Source: Citreicoccus inhibens (GTDB lineage Bacteria > Myxococcota > Myxococcia > Myxococcales > Myxococcaceae). From it: 64,000 bases of DNA. The notes beneath the pieces are model-generated. The model saw only the letters and a list, made by a program, of their open reading frames with translations, was not told the DNA's origin and searched no databases. Of the stretch, positions 17,398 to 24,379 are shown in pieces; the stretch's first letter is position 1, and the number at the start of each line of letters is the position of its first letter. Both the position numbers and the translations under genes were made by a program. The stretch lies in NCBI RefSeq assembly GCF_019039035.1, contig NZ_JAHNZT010000001.1, positions 336,049 through 400,048 on the forward strand, given 5' to 3'.

Positions 17398-18375
17398 ATG
17401 CTTAATCCGGATCAGCTCGACCGTGCAGTGGAATTGCTGCGAGGCGGCGGGGTCATCGCCCTGCCAACAGAGACCGTGTACGGCCTGGCGGCCAACGCCG
17501 AGGACGAGCTGGCCGTGCGCCGCGTCTTCGCCATCAAAGGCCGGCCCGCCACGCACCCCCTCATCGTCCACCTCGCGGGCGCGGAGCACCTCGAAGCCTG
17601 GGCCCGCGAAGTGCCCGCCGAGGCGCGACGACTGGCCGAGGCCTTCTGGCCCGGACCGTTGACGTTGGTGCTGCGGCGGACAACGCGAGCCACAGATGCC
17701 GTCACGGGAGGGCAGGACACGGTGGCGCTGCGCGTGCCTGGGCACCCCGTGGCGCTGGAGGTGCTGCGTCGGCTCGGGGGTGGACTGGCCGCGCCGAGCG
17801 CCAATCGCTTCGGCAAGGTGAGCCCCACCACGGCCGAGCATGTCCGCCAGGACCTGGGGAGCGACGTGGACCTCGTGCTCGACGGAGGTCCGAGCACGGT
17901 GGGCGTGGAGTCCACCATCGTCGACCTGAGCACCGGAGCCCCTGCCATCTTGAGGCCGGGCGGACTGGCCACGGAGGACGTGGAGCGGGTGCTCGGAAGA
18001 GAAGTCCCGGTGCGCACATCGTCGACAGTCCGCGTGTCCGGTTCGTTGGCTTCACACTACGCGCCGCGCGCGGGCGTGGTGTTGGCGGAGCCAGCCGAGG
18101 CCGCCGAGCGCGTGCGCGAGCTGCGAGCGCGCGGCTTGAACGTGGGCGTCCTGGGCCCCGCGCACCTCGTGTTGCCGCCCGAGGTCGCGCGCTTCGACGT
18201 GCCCCAGGACGCAGGCGACGCGGCGCGCGTGCTCTATGCGCGTCTGCGCGAGGCCGATGCGCAGGGGCACGACGTGTTGGTCGCGTGTCTGCCTCAGGCG
18301 CAAGGCCTGGGGCTCGCGGTCAGAGACCGGCTCGCCCGGGCCGCCGCGCCGCGAGACCCGACGCCCTCGCACTGA
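17398..18375 (+). CDS. sua5: L-threonylcarbamoyladenylate synthase (Sua5/YwlC type)
   Basis: 325 residues: an N-terminal YrdC domain (about 1-195) with ALPTETVYGLAANA, KGRPATHPLIVHL, FWPGPLTLVLRR and SANRFGKVSPT, then the C-terminal Sua5 domain joined by a linker with GSLASHYAPRA. It makes threonylcarbamoyl-AMP from Thr, bicarbonate and ATP, the first step of t6A37 tRNA modification. The length and the HYAP motif mark the Sua5 type rather than the shorter TsaC. ATG 17398 was chosen because the alignment starts there; the longer frame overlaps the divergent gene. It is essential in most bacteria. Confidence 0.93.
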   Translation: MLNPDQLDRAVELLRGGGVIALPTETVYGLAANAEDELAVRRVFAIKGRPATHPLIVHLAGAEHLEAWAREVPAEARRLAEAFWPGPLTLVLRRTTRATDAVTGGQDTVALRVPGHPVALEVLRRLGGGLAAPSANRFGKVSPTTAEHVRQDLGSDVDLVLDGGPSTVGVESTIVDLSTGAPAILRPGGLATEDVERVLGREVPVRTSSTVRVSGSLASHYAPRAGVVLAEPAEAAERVRELRARGLNVGVLGPAHLVLPPEVARFDVPQDAGDAARVLYARLREADAQGHDVLVACLPQAQGLGLAVRDRLARAAAPRDPTPSH

Positions 18376-18384
18376 AGCGCCCGC

Positions 18385-18700
18385 TCAGGAGCGCAGGCGG
18401 AACCGCGCGCCCATGAAGAACCAGAAATGGAACGCGCGGGCGCGGATGGACTCCGTACCCAAGCCCTTGCCGAGCCGCACCTGAAGCGTGTCGTAGCGCC
18501 CCATGGCGAGCGTGCTGAACAACCCGCCCCACAGCGCGCCCACGAGGTGGCGATCGAACCCACCCTGCAAGACATACCCATCGGGTTCCTTGAGCCCCTG
18601 CGGTAAGTCCAACCACGAGCGCGTAGGACGGACGCACACCCACGCGGAGATCAGAGGGAGACACCGCGTCTTCGGCCTGTGTGGGGCTGCAAGACAGACA
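18385..18700 (-). pseudogene. Outer-membrane beta-barrel protein relic
   Basis: The last 35 codons before the stop (YDTLQVRLGKGLGT then RAFHFWFFMGARFRL) read like the final strands of an outer-membrane beta-barrel, with alternating aromatic/hydrophobic residues and a terminal aromatic strand. The preceding sense, about 18605-18680, is in another frame and reads DLRVGVRPSYALVVGL, again strand-like. No single frame gives a start, signal peptide and barrel, and only about 110 residues remain. I read this as a truncated, frameshifted relic. The right boundary is approximate. It could also be a short real barrel domain with a sequencing error. Confidence 0.45.
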
Positions 18701-18801
18701 ACAAGCACCCGCGGAGAAACCCGAGAATGAAGGTGTTGCCGCGTATGGCGCTGCACTATGACGGGGCTTCTCCCGCCCCATCGAACCGAGGATCTCCCTT
18801 C

Positions 18802-20049
18802 ATGACGACTCCCCTCTCGACCCGCTGGCTCTGGGGTCTCGTTGTGTTCTCTCTCGTGGTGGTCGGAGGCTGTGGCCACGTTGACGAGGGCGCCTGTGCC
18901 GACTTCGCCTGCTCCGTCGGGCGCTGTGTGAGCAATGCAGGACTGGCCACCTGCGAATGCGGCGCCGATGACCAGGCCGCGGGGCTGGACTGCACGCATG
19001 CCGAGTTGATGCCCAAGGGAGACGTTGGCGGAACGCCGTCGACCGCGACGCCGTTGGCTGTCGGTGGCGCACATTCCGGTGACTTCGATTCCAGCCAGGG
19101 CATTGACGTGGATGTCTATTCCATCGTCACCGAATCCCAGCATGTCTATCGATTCTCGTGCAGCGGCCCCGGCACGGCGACCTGCGCCATCCGACTGCTC
19201 AACAGCGCGGGCGAACAGCAGGCGGACAACATGGCCAGCGGAGCGGCCCTGACTTTCAAGGTGGCTCCGGGCCGCTGGTTCCTGGAAGCGAAGCCGGGGC
19301 CCTCACAGCCCCCCGCGGGCGCGTATTCCTATCGCTTGGAAGACGTGGGCATCGACGACCATGGCGACACCCCAGCGACCGCCACGGTCATCCAGTCCGA
19401 CTCGACCCCGGTCTCCGTGAGCGCACTGGAGCTGGGCGATGTGGATGTCCTGCTCATCCACGCGATCGCGGGGCACGGATACATTCTCAGCTGCACCACG
19501 CCCGCGGATCATTTCAGAGGAGGCGTGGAGCTGAGGGGGACATCCGAGGTCGCCTATGACTGGACGACCGTCAACATGGGCATCCCCACCCAGGTCTCCT
19601 TCCTGGCCAAGAGCAACGCGGACTATCTCGTGTCCATCAGCGGCTTGACGCCGGGCCCCGGGCTCTCGTGTCAGCTCCGGGATGTCGCGGACGACCACGG
19701 CGACTCCATCGCGACCGCGACGCCCGTGAGCGTGGGCACCCCTGCCTCGTTCCGAATGGACACCCACGGTGACCAGGATTTCTTCGCCTTCAGCGCGCTC
19801 GCGGGTCACTTCTATTCCATGCGCGGAACTGAAGGCACGGGCGTCATCAACGCGGTCCTGTTGGACGCCGCGAGCACTCCCGTGGCGGAGGGTTCCGTGG
19901 AGAGCGGCGTATTCAAACCGGGCGTCGGAATGGAGCTGACCTATCTGTGCAAGAGCTCCGGCACCTACTACCTCCGCATCTGGCCTCTGAGCCAGACCAC
20001 GCGAGACGCGCCTTGGAAGCTCATCGTGGAGGACCAGGGCCTCCGCTGA
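18802..20049 (+). CDS. Lipoprotein with EGF-like region and pre-peptidase (PPC) type repeats
   Basis: 415 residues. The signal peptide ends VVGG|C, a lipobox, so it is a lipoprotein. Six closely spaced cysteines follow (residues about 30-65), EGF-like. Three repeats of about 110-120 residues come next, each preceded by a D-x-G-(D/T)-x-x-(S/T)-A-T block (two are DDHGDTPATAT and DDHGDSIATAT), the usual opening of PPC domains in secreted proteins. These bind surfaces or assist secretion, and no catalytic domain is present. ATG 18802 fits the signal peptide. It is probably surface-exposed; the ligand is unknown. Confidence 0.7.
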   Translation: MTTPLSTRWLWGLVVFSLVVVGGCGHVDEGACADFACSVGRCVSNAGLATCECGADDQAAGLDCTHAELMPKGDVGGTPSTATPLAVGGAHSGDFDSSQGIDVDVYSIVTESQHVYRFSCSGPGTATCAIRLLNSAGEQQADNMASGAALTFKVAPGRWFLEAKPGPSQPPAGAYSYRLEDVGIDDHGDTPATATVIQSDSTPVSVSALELGDVDVLLIHAIAGHGYILSCTTPADHFRGGVELRGTSEVAYDWTTVNMGIPTQVSFLAKSNADYLVSISGLTPGPGLSCQLRDVADDHGDSIATATPVSVGTPASFRMDTHGDQDFFAFSALAGHFYSMRGTEGTGVINAVLLDAASTPVAEGSVESGVFKPGVGMELTYLCKSSGTYYLRIWPLSQTTRDAPWKLIVEDQGLR

Positions 20050-20128
20050 CGCGGGCGACGACGTCGCCACCGCGACTCCTGCGCGGCTCGACGCGACCGT
20101 GACCGGCTTGGATTCGTTCACACCAGGA

Positions 20129-20158
20129 CAGGCGCCGCGCGGTGACACGCGGCGCCTG
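20129..20158. terminator. Bidirectional terminator between convergent genes
   Basis: A perfect 11-bp stem CAGGCGCCGCG / CGCGGCGCCTG with an 8-base loop, in the 129-base gap between the lipoprotein and glycine-rich genes. There is no T-run on either side, as is common at this GC content. Confidence 0.6.
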
Positions 20159-20178
20159 CCCAAGCAATGCCAGGCGAT

Positions 20179-21825
20179 TTAGACGGGCTGGAGATAGGAG
20201 ATCGTCACCACGCCGTTGCCGGTCCCCTGATCCGCCTGATTGTTCGGACTGCTGCCCGCGTTGTACGAGCCGCCACCACCACCACCGCCGCAGTTGCTGG
20301 ACGCGCCACCAGCGCCACCACCGCTGTAGCCACCCGCGCCGCCGGCCGCGCCAGCCGCGCCGCCACCGCCGCCATAACCACCGTTGCCATTGAGCGTGCC
20401 CGTGCCACCGCTACCGCCCGAGCTGATGGCGAGGCCACCGCCGCCACCGCCCGAGCCCGCGCCACCGGCGCCCGTCCCGCCCGACTGAGTCAGGCCGGCG
20501 CCGCCACCACCACCGCCGTGGAAGCCCGCCGCACCACCCGAGCCACCACCCGCGTTGGCGCCACCCGCCGCTCCCGGGCTGCCATTACCCGCGTTCCCCG
20601 TAGTGCTCAGCGCGGCGCCCCAGCCATTGAAGCCATTGCAGCCCGCGCCACCGCCACCGCCCGCCGCCACCATCAGCGACGACACCGTCGCAGAGCCCGT
20701 CCCGCGCCATACGAACGAACCACCACCACCACCACCGTTCGTGCCGTCCGCGCCGCGTCCACCCACCACGATGCTCAGCGCGTCACCCGGCGTCACGTTG
20801 AACGTGCCAGACAGCAGCGCTCCCGCGCCTGCGCCCGCGTTGTTGTAGGCATTGCCGCCGCGCGCCCCCACGGCCTTCACGTTCACCGCGTAGACGTTCG
20901 CGGGCACCGTGAAGCTCTGGAGCCCACCCGTGTAGTTGAACGTCTGGGTGATGGGCATCATCTGAACATAGGTGAGCACCACCACGCCGTTGCCCGTGCC
21001 CTGGTCGGCTTGATTGTTCGGACTGCTGCCCGCGTTGTACGAGCCGCCACCACCACCACCGCCGCAGTTGCTGGACGCGCCACCAGCGCCACCACCGCTG
21101 TAGCCACCCGCACCGCCGGCCGCGCCAGCCGCGCCGCCACCGCCGCCATAACCACCGTTGCCATTGAGCGTGCCCGTGCCACCGCTACCGCCCGAGCTGA
21201 TGGCGAGGCCACCGCCGCCACCGCCCGAGCCCGCGCCACCGGCGCCCGTCCCGCCCGACTGAGTCAGGCCCGCGCCGCCGCCGCCGCCGCCGTGGAAGCC
21301 CGCCGCACCACCCGAGCCACCGCCCGCGTTGGCGCCACCCGCCGCTCCCGGGCTGCCATTACCCGCGTTCCCCGTGGTGCTCAGCGCGGCGCCCCAGCCA
21401 TTGAAGCCATTGCAGCCCGCGCCACCGCCACCGCCCGCCGCCACCATCAGCGACGACACCGTCGCAGAGCCCGTCCCGCGCCATACGAACGAACCACCAC
21501 CACCACCACCGTTCGTGCCGTCCGCGCCGCGTCCACCCACCACGATGCTCAGCGCGTCACCCGGCGTCACGTTGAACGTGCCAGACAGCAGCGCTCCCGC
21601 GCCTGCGCCCGCGTTGTTGTAGGCATTGCCGCCGCGAGCGCCCACGGCCTTCACGTTCACCGCGTAGACGTTCGCGGGCACCGTGAAGCTCTGGAGCCCA
21701 CCCGTGTAGTTGAACGTCTGGGTTGTCTGCGCATGCGCGGGACCTGACAGCAATCCCGTGGTGAGCACCGCCGATACCGCGAGGAACTTCGATATTCCGA
21801 GCCGGACTGAATGCGTCTTGGACAT
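20179..21825 (-). CDS. Exported glycine-rich protein with two near-identical 258-residue repeats
   Basis: 548 residues. The signal peptide ends GPAHA|Q (about residue 32). The mature protein is two copies of one unit. Each begins QTFNYTGGLQSFTVPANVYA (a beta-sandwich-like start of the bacterial glycine-rich domain family), then runs about 170 residues of Gly-rich sequence broken by single Cys, Asn and Ala, and ends in a short beta strand (VVVLTYVQ or VVTISYLQ). Each unit has two cysteines. Start ATG 21825; the frame is open upstream to 21897 but that would spoil the signal peptide. Function is unknown; an extracellular structural or matrix role is a guess from composition. Confidence 0.75.
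   Translation of the reverse strand: MSKTHSVRLGISKFLAVSAVLTTGLLSGPAHAQTTQTFNYTGGLQSFTVPANVYAVNVKAVGARGGNAYNNAGAGAGALLSGTFNVTPGDALSIVVGGRGADGTNGGGGGGSFVWRGTGSATVSSLMVAAGGGGGAGCNGFNGWGAALSTTGNAGNGSPGAAGGANAGGGSGGAAGFHGGGGGGAGLTQSGGTGAGGAGSGGGGGGLAISSGGSGGTGTLNGNGGYGGGGGAAGAAGGAGGYSGGGAGGASSNCGGGGGGGSYNAGSSPNNQADQGTGNGVVVLTYVQMMPITQTFNYTGGLQSFTVPANVYAVNVKAVGARGGNAYNNAGAGAGALLSGTFNVTPGDALSIVVGGRGADGTNGGGGGGSFVWRGTGSATVSSLMVAAGGGGGAGCNGFNGWGAALSTTGNAGNGSPGAAGGANAGGGSGGAAGFHGGGGGGAGLTQSGGTGAGGAGSGGGGGGLAISSGGSGGTGTLNGNGGYGGGGGAAGAAGGAGGYSGGGAGGASSNCGGGGGGGSYNAGSSPNNQADQGTGNGVVTISYLQPV
20182..20949 (-). repeat. 774-bp tandem duplication, copy 2 (C-terminal half)
   Basis: Period is 774 bases; boundaries are approximate. 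It differs from copy 1 at few places, e.g. the CCACCACCACC run near 20507 is CCGCCGCCGCC in copy 1, and the last 8 codons diverge. Confidence 0.9.
20956..21723 (-). repeat. 774-bp tandem duplication, copy 1 (N-terminal half)
   Basis: Same unit as 20182-20949, shifted by 774 bases (258 codons exactly, keeping frame). Near identity at synonymous sites points to a recent duplication or ongoing gene conversion. Confidence 0.9.
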
Positions 21826-22104
21826 CGCGACCACTCCTGCCATGCGGGTTGTCGTGGCCGAGACCGGCCACCGCGCAAGCCCTGGAGCAAGAGACACGCC
21901 ACCATTTGTCCAGAAGACAACACAGACCCCGCGCCCAAGCCCTGAACCCAGGAGTCGCCCCGCTTGCGTCTCAATGGGACACAGGTGCGTCCTGCCAGGA
22001 AGCTGCCGGCGCGCGGAAGACCCAGTCCAACCCGACCCAATGCCTGACGCGCCGGGAGGAGGCGGGACCGAAACATGGCCCCGCCCCCGATGCCCCGCGG
22101 AGCG

Positions 22105-22941
22105 TCAGGAGACCACGGCCTCGGCGGTAGGCTCGATTTGAGCCTCCGTGTTGGTCCACACGAAAGGAATGCCCGGCTGACGGTAATGCGTGGCGGGGAT
22201 GTCCTTCTCGAGCTGCGCGTGCAACTCCGGGAGCTGCGACCAGTGCAGGCCATGCTTCGCATGGTGCGCGGTGTGATAGCCCAGGTTGCCTGTCAGCAGG
22301 TTGTAGCCCTTGTGCAGGATGTTGAAGGACGCCTGCGTGTGCTCGGTCGCCTCCAGGCCCGTGTGATGGAAATACGTGGCCCACACCGTGACAAACAGAG
22401 ACGCGCACATGGGCAGCAGGAACACCCAGAGCGCGTTGTACCAGTCATGCCAGAACAGCGCGCCCAGCAGCACCACCTGCAACACGGCCATGCCCGTGAA
22501 GGTGCGCAGGATGCGCGGGTGCTCCAGGCCCACCTTGAAGGCGCGCGGATACGCGACCAGCGCCGTGATGAACGAGTACTCCAGCTCACCCATCGTGGTG
22601 CCGTCCTTGCGCTTCCAGCGGGACTCGTCCTTCTCCTGGTCCAGGTAGTTGCGGTGGTGGCCCAGCACGTGGTGCAGGAACCACGCGTGGGACGTCACCC
22701 CGGTCTGAAAGGCAAACACCACCTCCAGGACCCGATTCGGCAGCGTGTGCCGGAACATCGGGACGTGCTGGTGGTGGTGGTTCCACGCGCTGATCCACCC
22801 CTTCGGAATCACCCACAGGGCGAGCCACAGGATGGGGAACCACCAGCTCCGCGACTGGAGATAGACGGTCACGTCCAACGCGAAGGCACAGAAGAACAGC
22901 AGGACAGGGATGCGGTCTCGGGGATGCCGGAACAGGGTCAT
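22105..22941 (-). CDS. Membrane fatty acid desaturase/hydroxylase
   Basis: 278 residues with about four hydrophobic segments. The three di-iron histidine clusters are NHHHQH (residues about 54-59), HHVLGHH (about 90-96) and HTAHH (about 228-232), the membrane desaturase pattern. The enzyme would insert a double bond or hydroxyl into a lipid-bound acyl chain. It overlaps the P450 gene by 4 bases and is the last gene of the lipoxygenase-P450-desaturase operon, which suggests it makes polyunsaturated acyl substrate for the lipoxygenase. Regiospecificity cannot be read from the sequence; a carotenoid or sterol hydroxylase is less likely. Confidence 0.8.
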   Translation of the reverse strand: MTLFRHPRDRIPVLLFFCAFALDVTVYLQSRSWWFPILWLALWVIPKGWISAWNHHHQHVPMFRHTLPNRVLEVVFAFQTGVTSHAWFLHHVLGHHRNYLDQEKDESRWKRKDGTTMGELEYSFITALVAYPRAFKVGLEHPRILRTFTGMAVLQVVLLGALFWHDWYNALWVFLLPMCASLFVTVWATYFHHTGLEATEHTQASFNILHKGYNLLTGNLGYHTAHHAKHGLHWSQLPELHAQLEKDIPATHYRQPGIPFVWTNTEAQIEPTAEAVVS

Positions 22942-24362
22942 GCGGATTCCACTGCGGGGGTGTCGCCAGGGGGTTGGAGGGACTGCGGGGGCCGCGCCTG
23001 CAGTCTACCGATGACGCCCTTGGGAAGAACGACCCCGAAGAAGAATCCCTCCTCGAAGGGCGCCGTGGAGTCCACTTGCACCCTCGCCCGCGCCGCGATG
23101 GTCGCCAGCGCCGTCTGGAGATACACCACGGCGAAGGCCCCTCCCACGCATGCGCGAGGACCCCGCCCGAAGGGGAAGAAGTAGCCGCTCCCCAGCGGGT
23201 CCCTCGCCACGCCGCCGCCGAGCCACCGCTCGGGGACGAACTCCTCGGCGCGGACCCAATGCGTCGGGTCTCGGTGCAGGTGCTGGTTGGAGATCATGAT
23301 CATCGCGCCCGCCGGCAGCGTCACGCCCGCCAGCTTCGCGTCCGCCGCGGGCGTGCGCGTGAAGACCCGGACCGCGGGCAACAGGCGCATGGACTCGTAC
23401 GCCACCGCCTCCGCCCAGGGCGCCTGCCGGAGCGACTCGAAGGTCCACGGGCCCTCCCCCAGTGCGGCGGCTTCGGCCGCGAGGCGAGCCTCCGCGTCAG
23501 GGAACCTCTGGAGCTGGTGGAACGCGCCCACCAGGGTCGTGCTCGAGGAGAACACGCCCCCGTAGAAGAACGTCCCCAAGAGGTGCGCCAGCCGCTGCTC
23601 GGGCAGGTCCGGCATCTGGCGCAGCGTCCACGACAACAGGTCCACCCCGTGGGGGTTGGGCTTCGCCCGCGCGGCGCGGACCTTCTGCGCGAACAGGCCA
23701 TAGAACCGCTCACGCGCCCGCTCGAAGCCCTTGGGCAGGGAGACGAACCGCAAGGGCAGCTTCGCCTGGATGCGCGCGTCCGCCCCCTTCGCCATCAACA
23801 TGAAGTCGTCATAGGCCGAGTCGGGCAGCGCCTCGCCCACCACGACGGTCGCGAAGGTGTCGAACGTCAGTCGCCGCAGCACGGGCGTCAGGTCCACGGG
23901 GCCCGCCGCGAACAGGTGCTCCACGGCCTGCGCGACCGTGGCCTGCATGGGCCCCACCTGCGCCGCCAGCCACTCGGGAGACCACGGCTGCTCCAGCGGG
24001 TCGCCCCGGCGCTTCTCGGCCCAGTCCTCGCTCTGCTTCGCGATGAACACCGTGTCGTCCGTCACGGTCGGGCGGACCTGATCGCTGATGGCGCCCTTCT
24101 CGAACTCCAGCCGGCGCGTCTCCATCACCTCTTCGATGAGCGAGGGGTCGTTGAGCACCACGCCTGGGCTGGCGCCCATCCAGATGAGCGTGACGCCGCC
24201 ATACTCCCGGCCGTAGCGCGCGCAGACATCCCAAGGCGTGGCGCCGAGGAAATCCCCCAGCGTGCCGAGCACACCGGGCGCGGGGCCGGGCAACGAAGCG
24301 AAGGCCTTGCGACGAGCGCCGAAGAACAGGTTGAACACGCCACGAGAGAACAGGTTCGGCAA
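22938..24362 (-). CDS. Cytochrome P450 with atypical I-helix
   Basis: 474 residues. Heme loop FFPFGRGPRACVGG has the thiolate Cys405. The ExxR motif is ESMR in the K-helix and PERW is in the meander, so the fold is complete. In the I-helix, where monooxygenases have (A/G)Gx(D/E)T(T/S), this protein has GGVFSSS at residues 268-274: the acid is Phe and the Thr is Ser. Loss of this pair is typical of P450s that rearrange peroxides instead of activating O2 (CYP74, CYP5, CYP8). It lies 17 bases after a lipoxygenase gene and overlaps the desaturase gene. I infer a fatty acid hydroperoxide-using enzyme (allene oxide synthase, lyase or epoxyalcohol synthase type). No redox partner gene is nearby. Confidence 0.85.
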   Translation of the reverse strand: MPNLFSRGVFNLFFGARRKAFASLPGPAPGVLGTLGDFLGATPWDVCARYGREYGGVTLIWMGASPGVVLNDPSLIEEVMETRRLEFEKGAISDQVRPTVTDDTVFIAKQSEDWAEKRRGDPLEQPWSPEWLAAQVGPMQATVAQAVEHLFAAGPVDLTPVLRRLTFDTFATVVVGEALPDSAYDDFMLMAKGADARIQAKLPLRFVSLPKGFERARERFYGLFAQKVRAARAKPNPHGVDLLSWTLRQMPDLPEQRLAHLLGTFFYGGVFSSSTTLVGAFHQLQRFPDAEARLAAEAAALGEGPWTFESLRQAPWAEAVAYESMRLLPAVRVFTRTPAADAKLAGVTLPAGAMIMISNQHLHRDPTHWVRAEEFVPERWLGGGVARDPLGSGYFFPFGRGPRACVGGAFAVVYLQTALATIAARARVQVDSTAPFEEGFFFGVVLPKGVIGRLQARPPQSLQPPGDTPAVESA

Positions 24363-24379
24363 GGCGCCTCCAGGGCGTC

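Noticed and set aside
20179-21723. CRISPR-like or satellite repeat array
   Set aside because: The repetition is one 774-bp coding unit present twice plus Gly-codon low complexity; there are no short direct repeats with unique spacers.
20179-21747. Long plus-strand open frame across the glycine-rich gene, Ala/Arg/Thr-rich
   Set aside because: It is low-complexity complement of Gly codons. The minus strand has a signal peptide and domain-like units, the plus strand has neither.
21826-22104. Possible small gene between the glycine-rich protein and desaturase genes
   Set aside because: Open frames here are short, lack ribosome sites and give Arg/Pro-rich sequence. The interval probably holds only the glycine-rich gene's promoter and the end of the oxylipin operon transcript.
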